64,000 nucleotides of DNA, taken from assembly GCF_007830455.1 (NCBI RefSeq), contig NZ_VLLB01000001.1, positions 682,001 to 746,000 of the forward strand, in the 5' to 3' direction. Below, in pieces: positions 52,412 to 61,417 of the stretch. The position numbers and the translations under genes are program-made. This DNA comes from Pseudoduganella lurida. Its GTDB lineage: Bacteria > Pseudomonadota > Gammaproteobacteria > Burkholderiales > Burkholderiaceae_D. The notes under the pieces were generated by a model, which was not told the DNA's origin, searched no databases, and saw nothing but the letters and a program-made list of their open reading frames with translations. Positions within the stretch are counted from its first letter, which is position 1. Every line of letters starts with the position of its first letter.

Positions 52412-53404
52412 ATGCCGGACCAGACCACCTTCCTCACCCTCGCTCGCGGACCCTACCGGCTGCGCGAACAGATCGGCGCCTCCGTCTACGGCACGATCTG
52501 GCGCGCCGAGGGACCGGCCGGCTCGCCCGACGTGGCGCTCAAGCGCATCAACGAAGCGCAGATGGCGCGCGCCCTGCCGGGCCAGCGCGAACGGTGGATC
52601 GCCAGCGCCTGCAGCGAAATCACCTTCCTGCAGGCGCTACAGCCGTGGGACGGCCGCCACGTGGTGCGCCTCGTCGACAGCGGCTGGCACGACGGGCTGC
52701 CCGTGCTGGCACTGGAACTGCTGGACGGCGACCTCGGGCGCCATGTGGCGCGCCGCCGCGCACAGGACGATGCGCCCGCCTTTGCCGAAGTGCTGGACTG
52801 GATCACGCAGCTGAACCAGGCGCTGGCCAAGGTCCATCAATACGGCTGGCGCTACCTGGACCTGAAACCGGCCAATGTGCTGGTGGACGCGGCCAGCGGC
52901 ACCGTGAAGCTGGCCGACTTCGGCACCAACCGCCTGCTGGAAGCGGCCGGTGCGCACACCTACTGCGGCACCGCGAACTGGCAGGCGCCGGAACAGTTCT
53001 TCCCGGCCCCGGGCGGTGGCTATGCGACGGGCCGCCACAGCGATTACTTCGCGCTGGGCGCGCTGCTGTACTTCCTCGTCACCGGCGCCGCGCTGCGCTG
53101 GTGCAGCACGTGCGGGGACGCCTATCGCGAACACCTGGCCGATGGCGCGCGCGTGCTGCGCGGACGCGGCCCGCTGCCGCCGGTGCTGGCGGACGACGAG
53201 GCCGAGCGCTTTGCCGCGCAGGTCCCCTGCATCTCGCAATATCCCGCGCTGGCGCTGCTGCAAGCCTTGCTGGCAGCGGACCCGGAAGCGCGCCCCCGCA
53301 ATGCACTGCAGATCAGCCGCCTGCTGGGCCGCATCCGCGCCGGCCTGGCGGGCCGTGAGGCGCTGGTGCGCCGCGGTGTCGCGCAGCTGGAAGGCCAGGC
53401 ATGA
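52412..53404 (+). CDS. Hanks-type Ser/Thr protein kinase
   Basis: A soluble 330-residue eukaryotic-like kinase. The P-loop is IGASVYGTIW and the ATP lysine is K44 in VALKRI. The catalytic loop is YLDLKPAN (Asp150, Asn155; the usual HRD His-Arg is replaced by Tyr-Leu), DFG is at 169-171 and the APE motif is QAPEQF. It therefore looks active, although the first HRD residues are atypical. No transmembrane or PASTA region. It overlaps the SEDS gene by four bases and leads an operon with FHA-type proteins, which are the natural readers of its phosphothreonines. Confidence 0.92.
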   Translation: MPDQTTFLTLARGPYRLREQIGASVYGTIWRAEGPAGSPDVALKRINEAQMARALPGQRERWIASACSEITFLQALQPWDGRHVVRLVDSGWHDGLPVLALELLDGDLGRHVARRRAQDDAPAFAEVLDWITQLNQALAKVHQYGWRYLDLKPANVLVDAASGTVKLADFGTNRLLEAAGAHTYCGTANWQAPEQFFPAPGGGYATGRHSDYFALGALLYFLVTGAALRWCSTCGDAYREHLADGARVLRGRGPLPPVLADDEAERFAAQVPCISQYPALALLQALLAADPEARPRNALQISRLLGRIRAGLAGREALVRRGVAQLEGQA

Positions 53405-55755
53405 GCCGGCGGCTGCTCTGCCTGGCACTGGTGCTGCTGCTGGGCCTCCAGCTGTTCGCGCTGCTGCGCGCACCGGCGATGTGGCTGCCCGCGTCCATCG
53501 CGGTGCATCTGGACCGCGCCGGCGAAGTCACACTGACGTCATCACAACTGGCCGCCATACAGGCCGAGGGTATGCGCATGACGCTGCGCCGCGCTGCCGA
53601 TGGCGCCTGGCGCATCCGGGCCGCGGGCGAAGGCCGCCCGCCGCTCCTGCGGCGCGACGGGACGGACGAGAGGCTCGGTACGGTCGATGTCAGCAAGCTG
53701 CGCACCTTCCAGGTCGGCGGGAAGGCCTGGACAGTCGAACAAACGGGGGATGGCGCCATCGCCTTCACGGAGGGCCAGTCGCACTGGCGCTACGACGGCG
53801 CCACCGTCCATCGCGACGGTACCGCCCAGCCTTCCTGCCCCGCGGCGTCGCTGTCGGTACGTGCGCTGGCGCTGTGGAACCGCCTGATGCCGTCCGCCCT
53901 GACCGTCGCCCGCCCGCTCGTCTTCGGCGGCAATCTGCATTGCGGCAATCGGATTGGCGTCGCCGAGATCGAACCCGGCAGCGCGCAGATCATGCGGCAG
54001 CGCGACGCACTCGTGCTGGCTTCCGCCATCGGTAGTCCGACCGTCGTGCTGGCCGGCGCCGCGAGCCTGCGCGACGACGAACGCAGCCTGCACGGCGTGG
54101 AGGCGCTGACCCTGGGCCGCACCCGCTACCAGGTGGACTTGCACGGCGACCTCCTGACGCTCTCCCCGGCCCGCCGCGTGGCGCTGTTCGCCGTGCCCGA
54201 AACGACGCTGCCGCCGCAGGTAGCGTGGCAGTGGCGCCAGCGCGCGCTTTGGCAGGGCAGCCCGGTCGTGTGGGTTCTCACATTGGCCGCGGCCGCGGCA
54301 CTGATCGCCATCGCCGTGCTGACGCCACCAGCCCCGCGCCGCCGCGGCAATATCCTCGGCCCGGTGCACGTGGCGCGGCAGGCGCGTTCGCGTGCCGGCC
54401 TCCTCGTTCGTCATCTGCATGGCCCGGCCGCCGCGCTGGTCCTGGCCGCGGGCGTCGCCGCCGTGCTGCTGCAGCGGGCCGGCACGCCGCCCTCGGCCGC
54501 CTGCTCGCTGCTGCTGGCTGCCTGCGCGCTGGGCTGCTGGCTGCTGCCAGGCCGCGCGACCTCGCCCGCCGCCAGCGCCGCGCTCGTCCTGCTGGGCGTC
54601 GGCCTGCTGTGCCAGCTGGACCTGGGCCTGGGCGGCGGCGACACGGAATGGCTGCGCTACTACCGCAAGACGACGGCGCTGCTTGCGGCCGGCAGCGGTG
54701 CCGTCGCGCTGTGGCACATCTACGGCCGGGGCGTGACCGTTTCGCAGCGGCGTATCGAATGGCTGCTGGCCGGTGCCGCCGGCTTTGCCCTGCTGGCCCT
54801 CGCCGCGCAGGTGCTGTGGGGCGACGAGACGGGCGTGTTCGACATCCAGCCCGTCGAGCCGGCTAAGCTGGTACTGACCCTGCTGACGGCGCACTGCCTG
54901 GCGCTCAGAATGGGCTGGCGTGCCGACCACCGCGCGCAGCCCGGCCATGGCGCGCGCTGGCTGCGCCTGATCGCGCCGGCGCTACTGTTCCTGGCGCTGC
55001 TGGGCTGCGCCCTGGTGCAGGTGGACGACTACTCGCCGCTGATCCTGCTGTCGCTGTGGACCGGCGCGATGCTGCTGGCCTACGCCATCTCGGCAAAACG
55101 ATGGCTGGCCGCCGGTACGCTGGCCTGCGTGGCGATTGCCGGCATCGCGGGCGTGACGGCACTGCGCGAGGCGGGACCGGAACGGCTCTCGGCGCTGCCA
55201 TCCTCGTTCTACGCGGACCGCTTCCAGGTATGGCTGGAACCGGCGCGCCATCCGCACACGGGCCAGCAGCTGCAGCAGGGCGCGGCGGCGATTGCCGACG
55301 GCGGCTGGTTCGGCACCGACGGCCTGTTCGGCCTGCGCGCGCTGGGCCAGCCGGCCGGCGGCGTGATGGCGCTGCCGGCCGTGCAGGACGACTTCGCGCC
55401 CTCCTTCCTGCTGCACCGCCACGGCCTGCTGGCGGCGCTGCTGCTGTGGTGCGCCCAGGCCGTGCTGGTGGCGGGACTGGCGCATGCCGGCATCCGTTGC
55501 GGGGTTGCCGCTGCCGCAGCGGGCGGCTTCCGCCAGGCCTGGCTGCTGCGGCTGCAGGCGTTCACGCTGTGCGGCGGCGCGGCCTTCGTCGGCGGGCACC
55601 TGCTGCTGTCGTGGGGGACCAATCTCGCCATCCTGCCCGTGATGGGCCAGCCGATGAGTTTCCTGTCGGCCGGCGGCAGTCACCTGCTGTTTTTCCTGCT
55701 CCCCCTGCTAGCCATCCATGCCGGGGCGACGCCGCCCGCATCCCTTCAGGAGTAA
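53401..55755 (+). CDS. SEDS family (FtsW/RodA-like) protein with a large N-terminal extracytoplasmic domain
   Basis: A 784-residue membrane protein. One N-terminal helix and a beta-rich extracytoplasmic domain of about 230 residues (30-280) precede a SEDS core of about ten helices. SEDS landmarks are QPVEPAKL (about 483-490, like QPSEFAKL), DDYSPLILL, and VQDDF (about 661-665, like HTDF, which carries the catalytic Asp of RodA and FtsW). The SWGTNLAILPVMGQPMSFLSAGG block (about 738-760) resembles GVNLGLLPVTGLPLPFVSYGG. It is probably a peptidoglycan glycan-strand polymerase or a relative. The N-terminal domain is unusual for FtsW/RodA. It is coupled to the kinase gene. Confidence 0.88.
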   Translation: MSRRLLCLALVLLLGLQLFALLRAPAMWLPASIAVHLDRAGEVTLTSSQLAAIQAEGMRMTLRRAADGAWRIRAAGEGRPPLLRRDGTDERLGTVDVSKLRTFQVGGKAWTVEQTGDGAIAFTEGQSHWRYDGATVHRDGTAQPSCPAASLSVRALALWNRLMPSALTVARPLVFGGNLHCGNRIGVAEIEPGSAQIMRQRDALVLASAIGSPTVVLAGAASLRDDERSLHGVEALTLGRTRYQVDLHGDLLTLSPARRVALFAVPETTLPPQVAWQWRQRALWQGSPVVWVLTLAAAAALIAIAVLTPPAPRRRGNILGPVHVARQARSRAGLLVRHLHGPAAALVLAAGVAAVLLQRAGTPPSAACSLLLAACALGCWLLPGRATSPAASAALVLLGVGLLCQLDLGLGGGDTEWLRYYRKTTALLAAGSGAVALWHIYGRGVTVSQRRIEWLLAGAAGFALLALAAQVLWGDETGVFDIQPVEPAKLVLTLLTAHCLALRMGWRADHRAQPGHGARWLRLIAPALLFLALLGCALVQVDDYSPLILLSLWTGAMLLAYAISAKRWLAAGTLACVAIAGIAGVTALREAGPERLSALPSSFYADRFQVWLEPARHPHTGQQLQQGAAAIADGGWFGTDGLFGLRALGQPAGGVMALPAVQDDFAPSFLLHRHGLLAALLLWCAQAVLVAGLAHAGIRCGVAAAAAGGFRQAWLLRLQAFTLCGGAAFVGGHLLLSWGTNLAILPVMGQPMSFLSAGGSHLLFFLLPLLAIHAGATPPASLQE

Positions 55756-55757
55756 CC

Positions 55758-57242
55758 ATGCCGATCTATGTCCAACACGAAGTCCTGGGCCGCATTCCCG
55801 ACGTGTTCAACGCCGAGGCGATCTGGCAGGCCCCGGGCCTGGCGCTGTTCGCGCGCCGCCCGCTGCTGCGCGACCTGCTGGAACGCTGCCCGCGCGAACA
55901 GCGCGGCCGCGCCGCCACGCGCTGCTTCTCCCACATCACGCTGCGCCTGCCGCAGGAAGACGTGGACGACGACTACCATCTCACGCGCGGCAACCGCGCC
56001 CGCGAACTGAAACAGACGCTGGCGGCGCTGCACCAGAAGGACTTCGGCGACCTGCTGGGCTCCGACCAGGTGCGCTACCACGTCACCGGCGGGGACGACC
56101 TGCAGCCTGGCGAGATCGAGGTGCGCTTCGGCCACGCCGTGTACCTGCCGGGCGCGGACGAGAAGGTGCTGTTCAACGTGAGCGCCTCCACGGATGGCCG
56201 CGACTGGCGGGCGCTCAATCCTGTCTACCCGAACCAGCGCCTGGCCGTGCTCGACGAGGCCAGCACGCCGGGCTGGCCGTTCGGCGGCGGCGCCACGCTG
56301 TTGCTCATCAACGAAGGACCGGACGCACCGCCGGTGCTGCAGGTGCGCCCGAAGGATGCGCTGGACTGCCGCCGCGACGAACGCCAGGACTGCTGGATCG
56401 TCACGCCGCGTCAGGACCCGCAGGGCAAGCGCCTGCTGCTGAAAGCCGTGCGCAGCGGCGCACCGGTGGTGCCGGCTGCCGCCGCCCGGCCGGCTGTCTG
56501 GCAGCCGCGTCCCGCCGTCCCGGCCGGCGATGAACCGACGGCGCTGCCCGTTGCGGCACAGCGCCGCCCGGCGTTCCGCCCCGGCGAAAGCGATGCCACC
56601 TTTGCACCCGGTTCACGCCAGTGCATCACGCTGGCCGCGCTGGCGCTACCGCGGCTCAGCCGTTACCGCAGCACGGGCGCCACCTCGCTGTCCGTGCCAT
56701 TCGACCGGGCGCTGGCCGTTGCGGCAAGCGGCGAAGCGGCGGTCACCCTGGTCGCCGGCGCGGACGATGCCCTCCACGCCGTCACGGCAGCCGGTTGCGA
56801 ACGCATCGAGGCACCGGCCACGTTCACGCCAACCGGCCAGCGCGGCATCCGCCTGCTGCCGGCGCCGGGCGCGATGGCCGAGCGCTACTGCGCGCTGGTG
56901 ATGCTGCCCGTGCCGGTCGCGGCGCCCGTCACGCAGGGTACCTTCGGCCGCGGCAGCAGCGCCCTTGCCGCCCTGCGCGTGCTGGACACGCCGCGCCTGC
57001 TGGGTGGCGACGAGGGCGCCCTGCAGGCCAGCCCGGACCGCATCGGCCTGTCGCGCAGCGCGTTTGCCTTCGCGGCGGGCGTGCGGGGCCTGCAGATCAC
57101 GCGGCAGTCGGCCACGCAGGCGCTGTACCACTTGGATGCGGAACTGCGCTTCGTCGGGCCGATCGAAGGCGATGCGCCGTTCACGCTGCCGCCCGGCCAC
57201 CACGTGGTCGCCGGCCACTACGTGCTGCGCTGCGACGCATGA
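55758..57242 (+). CDS. Unknown protein, N-terminus resembling the FhaA N-terminal domain (DUF3662-like)
   Basis: A 494-residue soluble protein starting at ATG 55758 with CAGGAG upstream, three bases after the SEDS stop. Residues about 20-130 have the layout of the DUF3662 domain found at the N-terminus of mycobacterial FhaA: FARRPLLRDLLE, SHITLRLPQEDV, ELKQTLAALHQKDFG, QVRYHVTGGDDLQPGEIEVRFG. The resemblance is by pattern, unverified. A Pro/Ala-rich linker (about 230-280) and a second beta-rich region follow; I see no clear FHA signature. It overlaps the next gene by four bases. It is likely a scaffold or kinase substrate. Confidence 0.75.
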   Translation: MPIYVQHEVLGRIPDVFNAEAIWQAPGLALFARRPLLRDLLERCPREQRGRAATRCFSHITLRLPQEDVDDDYHLTRGNRARELKQTLAALHQKDFGDLLGSDQVRYHVTGGDDLQPGEIEVRFGHAVYLPGADEKVLFNVSASTDGRDWRALNPVYPNQRLAVLDEASTPGWPFGGGATLLLINEGPDAPPVLQVRPKDALDCRRDERQDCWIVTPRQDPQGKRLLLKAVRSGAPVVPAAAARPAVWQPRPAVPAGDEPTALPVAAQRRPAFRPGESDATFAPGSRQCITLAALALPRLSRYRSTGATSLSVPFDRALAVAASGEAAVTLVAGADDALHAVTAAGCERIEAPATFTPTGQRGIRLLPAPGAMAERYCALVMLPVPVAAPVTQGTFGRGSSALAALRVLDTPRLLGGDEGALQASPDRIGLSRSAFAFAAGVRGLQITRQSATQALYHLDAELRFVGPIEGDAPFTLPPGHHVVAGHYVLRCDA

Positions 57243-57739
57243 CGGCCATGCTGACCGCTCTCCATGGCGTCCCGGCCTATGCGCTGGGCCTGGTCCTGAC
57301 GCTGATTCTGGCCGCGCACCTGACGCCGGCGCACTGGTGGCGGCGTCCCACCGCGCGCGGCGCGGCCGTGCTCGGCGGCGGCACGTGGGCCGGCGGCGCG
57401 CTGCTGCTGTACTGCTTTGCCACGGCGCCGGTTGCGCCGGTGGCCGCGCCGCTCATCGCAAGTGACGTGCCGGAACAACAAACCGGCACGCCGCCACCGG
57501 CCGCGGGCGCGCGTTATCGGGTGTATCGCGACCTGAATGTGCGGGGTGCGGCCGGGGTCGGCGCGGCGCGGCTGGCCGTCGTGCCGCAGGGTGCGCTGGT
57601 GGCCGCGACCGGCGCGCACGAAGGCGACTGGTGGCAGATCACCTATGCCAGCGGCACTTCCCGGCAAACGGGCTGGGCCAGCAGCCTGTGGCTGCGGCGC
57701 CCGGGCGAACGGGAAAACGAGCAAACCGGACAAGATTAG
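57239..57739 (+). CDS. Small membrane protein with C-terminal SH3-like domain
   Basis: A 166-residue protein with two N-terminal helices (about 10-30 and 42-62) and an extracytoplasmic bacterial SH3 type 3 domain (about 92-155: YRVYRDLNVRGAAGVG, VVPQGALVAATGAHEGDWWQI, GWASSLWL). Such domains bind cell-wall peptides. The start at ATG 57239 overlaps the upstream stop. In this operon it would place a wall-binding module next to the SEDS protein. Confidence 0.85.
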   Translation: MTAMLTALHGVPAYALGLVLTLILAAHLTPAHWWRRPTARGAAVLGGGTWAGGALLLYCFATAPVAPVAAPLIASDVPEQQTGTPPPAAGARYRVYRDLNVRGAAGVGAARLAVVPQGALVAATGAHEGDWWQITYASGTSRQTGWASSLWLRRPGERENEQTGQD

Positions 57740-57865
57740 CCTTTCAATAAAATTCGCGGCATGCCCCGGATTGAGGCCTGAAAGCCGCGTTATTCGGGGT
57801 ACCGGCAGGTTGCCAAGGACGTGGGAAAGCGCGTAAAGTCTTCCTTATCTCGTCCGTGGCCGCTC

Positions 57866-59404
57866 ATGAAAACTTGTCGTAACGCCGAACACCCGCACTG
57901 CACCTTCTGGGTTGCGCCGGGTTCGCACATCTGCGAAGGCGGACACGGCCAGCCAGCCGAAGCGCCAAGCGCCGCATCGAGCTACGAACTGCTGTCGGCA
58001 GTGCGCAACACGCGCGTGCCGCAGGCCGATGTGAACGTGGTCAAAGATTCCGCCGCGGTTGCCAGCGGGTTTGCCAACTACGCTACCCCGATCCGCGTGC
58101 GGCCCCAGCTGCACATCAGCGGCTTCGACCCGCGCGCCGCCGGCGGCCGCCAGACGCTCAAGATGGAACTGCGCGGCATGCCGGCCCAGTGCGCGCCGCA
58201 ACTGGCGATCCGCCTCTCCTCCGACCTGATCCGCGACGGCGTCGCCCACCAGCAGTTCGTGCGCTGCGTGGAAGGCGACTGGCGTCCCGTGTTCGCGGAA
58301 TTCTCGTCGCGCGACCGCGAGCATGGCCAGTACCAGATCCACGCCGAGATCGTCAGCCAGCAGCCCGGCGCAGCCAGCCGCCAATGGGAATGCACGTTCG
58401 TGATCCTGGTGCCGCGGCTGGATGCCTCGCTCACCGAGATCCACCGCATCTTCCTGTCCACGCACAAGAACGTGCGCGTGATGGCGGACGATGCGTCGAT
58501 CGCTCGCGTGGCCGACCACAGCGGCCAGGGCGGCGGCAGCATGGACATCGATGTCACGGCCCGCAACGCCGGCATCGCCCACCTGGACCTGGGCCCGTCG
58601 CAGGGCAAGGTCGACCTGGGCTTCTCCACCATCGCGTGGGACGAGGACCTGATCGAGATCGACGTGCCGCACGCCGGCCCGGTCCACCCGCACCCGAGCC
58701 GCATGGCCAGCTTCGTCAACGCGGCGCCGGAAGCGGGGGCGCAGCGCCACATCCGCCTGTTCGCGCTGGACGAGTGCGTGTTCGGCCGCATGGAGATCGT
58801 CGATCCGGAAGCGCATGCGCTGCTGAACCACTTCGGCCAGGACGGCATCGACACGGAAGGGCTCACGCGCCGGCTGTCCGGCCGCCACGCCGTGATCCGC
58901 CGCGGCACGCAGGGCTTTGAAATCGAGGATGTGTCGCGCTACGGCCTGCTGCTCGATGGCGTCTGGCCCGGCAAGCACAAGCCCGTGCCGCTGCGCCTCG
59001 GCATGCGCATCGAACTGTCCGCCAGCATCAAGGGCATCGTGGTGATGGAAGTGACGGCGCTGATGCCGCACGGCGTGGTCCTGCACCGGGTCGACGAAGG
59101 CGCGCGCGCCGAATGCTTCATCGTGCTGGCGCCGGACACGCACCCCGGCTACCCGTTGCGCCGCCTGCAGGCCGCCCCGGTGGCCGCCGCGCTGCCGCAG
59201 CTGTTCCACCACGATGGCGGCTTCTGGCACCTCGATGCCGTGACCGGCAAGGAAACGGCGCTGGGCCCGCAGGCCCAGCTCGACAAACTGAGCCGCATGG
59301 CGCCGCACACCCGCTTCGCCAGCGAACCGTATCCGGAAAGCTGGATCATCCGCACCGGCGGCGTGGCGCGCGAAACGGTCGCCGGCGAAGTGCAGACCGC
59401 CTGA
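57866..59404 (+). CDS. FHA domain protein with N-terminal zinc-ribbon-like motif
   Basis: A 512-residue cytoplasmic protein. Residues 4-27 have a Cys/His pattern (C4, C12, C23, H27) with CTFWVAPGSHIC, resembling a zinc ribbon. A long beta-rich middle follows. An FHA domain lies at about 300-390, with the phosphothreonine-binding pattern LSGRHAVIRRGTQGFEIEDV and SRYGLLLDGVWPG. I start at ATG 57866; GTG 57821 is possible. It lies 126 bases after the SH3 gene on the same strand and most likely reads phosphorylation by the operon's kinase. The FHA assignment is strong; the rest is unassigned. Confidence 0.85.
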   Translation: MKTCRNAEHPHCTFWVAPGSHICEGGHGQPAEAPSAASSYELLSAVRNTRVPQADVNVVKDSAAVASGFANYATPIRVRPQLHISGFDPRAAGGRQTLKMELRGMPAQCAPQLAIRLSSDLIRDGVAHQQFVRCVEGDWRPVFAEFSSRDREHGQYQIHAEIVSQQPGAASRQWECTFVILVPRLDASLTEIHRIFLSTHKNVRVMADDASIARVADHSGQGGGSMDIDVTARNAGIAHLDLGPSQGKVDLGFSTIAWDEDLIEIDVPHAGPVHPHPSRMASFVNAAPEAGAQRHIRLFALDECVFGRMEIVDPEAHALLNHFGQDGIDTEGLTRRLSGRHAVIRRGTQGFEIEDVSRYGLLLDGVWPGKHKPVPLRLGMRIELSASIKGIVVMEVTALMPHGVVLHRVDEGARAECFIVLAPDTHPGYPLRRLQAAPVAAALPQLFHHDGGFWHLDAVTGKETALGPQAQLDKLSRMAPHTRFASEPYPESWIIRTGGVARETVAGEVQTA

Positions 59405-59462
59405 ACGTTCGCAGACTCCGTGCCTGTGCGTGCGCACTGCCGTGCGGGACGGCGGCCCCGGC

Positions 59463-59723
59463 TCAGTGAAACGCGGCGAACGGCAGAGACACACATACGC
59501 CAGCGAGAAACCCCATCTGGCAACCCCTTTGCACCAGCGCCTGGAGCCGCGCGTACTTCATCTCCGCCGTCACTGGCAGGCATTCACGTTTGCGCATGAC
59601 ATATTCTGCCGCCAGTCGGTGCTCCTTGCGAGACAGGAAAAGCGTGTTGGTGCCGACGGCAATGGCACCGGAGAGCAGCGCCAGGAACAGGCCGCCGTGT
59701 GTGATCGCGTCGAGCAGATGCAT
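59463..59723 (-). CDS. Small two-helix membrane protein of unknown function
   Basis: An 86-residue protein with two hydrophobic segments (about 8-30 and 65-84) flanking a basic amphipathic loop (SRKEHRLAAEYVMRKRE). The start MHLLDAITHGGLFLALL is typical of an inner-membrane protein. No family recognised. It is convergent with the FHA gene. Confidence 0.6.
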   Translation of the reverse strand: MHLLDAITHGGLFLALLSGAIAVGTNTLFLSRKEHRLAAEYVMRKRECLPVTAEMKYARLQALVQRGCQMGFLAGVCVSLPFAAFH

Positions 59724-60022
59724 GGTCAGGAATCTGTTTCAGGTGACGGCATGTCGATGGCCAGATAAATAAGTCCAAAGCAATAAGTCCAAAGCAGCAA
59801 GCGCATCCCGTCGCCCCGGTACCCTCCGGACTTTCGGCTCCCGAAAAGCGGACAGATTCGACGCGCCCCATGTTCCGCTGGATCGATTTAGATTTCCCCG
59901 TGCGGGAATCGGAGGGGTTTAGATGCGGGGCGCGTGTTTCATGACGAATCAGACTGGTCCCAAATCCGCGCACCCCCCCAGCCGAATCATGTCTGCCGCA
60001 CCCTGCCTGCCGAACCCGGCTT
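59724..60022. other. Intergenic region without a gene
   Basis: A 299-base, somewhat lower-GC spacer containing short hairpins (CTTTCGG with CCGAAAAG near 59830; TTCCCCG with CGGGAA near 59893). No credible frame. Confidence 0.4.
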
Positions 60023-60916
60023 CTACAGATACGTCCCCTGCGGCTTCGGCCGGTTCGGCAGCGGAATGCGTTCCGTCTCGCCCGGCACCTGCGGGAAGCG
60101 CTGGGCATCCCAGTCGTCCGCCGCCTGCGCCAGCCGCTCCTTCGACGACGACACGAAGTTCCAGAACATGAAGCGGTGCCCGTCCAGCGGCGCGCCGCCG
60201 ATCACGACGAAGCGCGCCGCGTCGAGGGCGCGCAGGCGCTGCGGCTTCGACGTGTCGAGCAGCGCCATCGTCTTCAATGGCACCGACACGCCGTCCACCT
60301 CGACTCCGCCCGTCACGGCATACACGGCCGCTTCGGCAGGCAGGTCGGCCAGGTCGATCGTCTCGCCCAGCGGCAGCGCGATATCGAGATACAGCGTCGG
60401 TGCATAGGTGGGCACCGGCGACGTTTGGCCGAACGCCGTGCCGATCAGCACGCGCACGGTGGCCGCACCGACCGTCAGCTCGGGAATAGCGGCGGCCGGC
60501 GTGTGCGAGAAGTTCGGTTCGTCCTCCTCGTGCGCCTGCGGCAGCGCGGCCCACAGCTGCAGGCCGTGCGTGCGGTGCGGCTTGCCTTTCAGGTCCGGCG
60601 GCGTGCGTTCGGAGTGGACGATGCCACGGCCCGAGGTCATCCAGTTGATCGCGCCCGGTTCGATGCGCTGGTACGTGCCGATGCTGTCGCGGTGGTCCAT
60701 CGCGCCTTCGTACAGGTACGTGACGGTGGCCAGGCCGATGTGCGGATGCGGCCGCACGTCGTGCTTGGCATCGAGCGGCACGTCGATCGGGCCGAAGTGG
60801 TCGAAGAAGATGAACGGCCCGACGGCCTGCTTGATCACGGACGGCAGGTAGCGGCTGACGATGAAGCCGCCGCCCAGGTCCTTGTCGTGGCCCTTGATGA
60901 TGTGCGCGATGCTCAT
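60023..60916 (-). CDS. Pirin family protein
   Basis: A 297-residue bicupin. The metal-binding pirin signature is clear: FDHFGP, HPHIGLATVTYLYEGAMDHRDS, MTSGRGIVHSER. Bacterial pirins act as quercetinase-like dioxygenases or as iron-dependent regulators. It precedes an OsmC-like gene on the same strand, a pairing that suggests an oxidative-stress role. Confidence 0.93.
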   Translation of the reverse strand: MSIAHIIKGHDKDLGGGFIVSRYLPSVIKQAVGPFIFFDHFGPIDVPLDAKHDVRPHPHIGLATVTYLYEGAMDHRDSIGTYQRIEPGAINWMTSGRGIVHSERTPPDLKGKPHRTHGLQLWAALPQAHEEDEPNFSHTPAAAIPELTVGAATVRVLIGTAFGQTSPVPTYAPTLYLDIALPLGETIDLADLPAEAAVYAVTGGVEVDGVSVPLKTMALLDTSKPQRLRALDAARFVVIGGAPLDGHRFMFWNFVSSSKERLAQAADDWDAQRFPQVPGETERIPLPNRPKPQGTYL

Positions 60917-60919
60917 GGC

Positions 60920-61336
60920 TTACTCCGCTGCCAGGGTCGTCGCGAGGCTAGTAACAACCTCGGTGGTCACGCTCGTCATCAGCTTGTGCACCGGGCACTT
61001 CTCCGCCACGGACAGCAGCTCGGCGCGCTGTGCCTCGCTCAGGTCGCCCGTGAAGTGCAGCGTGACGGCCAGGCGGTAGGTGCCATGGCGCTCCTCGCTC
61101 GCATCGCGCGCCGTGCTCACCCGGATGTCGACGACGGGGATGTTCTTGCGCTGCGCGTACCACAGCACCGTCAGCGCCTTGCAGGAGGACAGCGCCGCAT
61201 CGTACAGGTCGTGCGGCGACGGCCCGGCATCCGCGCCGCCCTCTTCCACCGACACATCGGCCGGGATCAGGTGATTGCGCACGTGGACGATGTGGCGCAT
61301 GGGTTGCGTGAGATCGCGCTGGACGGTGATGGTCAT
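60920..61336 (-). CDS. OsmC-like peroxiredoxin
   Basis: A 138-residue OsmC/Ohr-type thiol peroxidase. The first peroxidatic-type cysteine is in ALSSCKALTVLWYAQRK and the second in VAEKCPVHKLM. It reduces organic or hydrogen peroxides. It lies three bases upstream of the pirin gene on the same strand, so they form an operon. Confidence 0.92.
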   Translation of the reverse strand: MTITVQRDLTQPMRHIVHVRNHLIPADVSVEEGGADAGPSPHDLYDAALSSCKALTVLWYAQRKNIPVVDIRVSTARDASEERHGTYRLAVTLHFTGDLSEAQRAELLSVAEKCPVHKLMTSVTTEVVTSLATTLAAE

Positions 61337-61417
61337 GGTGTGCCTTGTCGTTGTGGGAACCTTGGCGGAATGTACACCTTTATCGCCGTTTCGCCCACTC
61401 CAGAAAGGGGGAATGAT

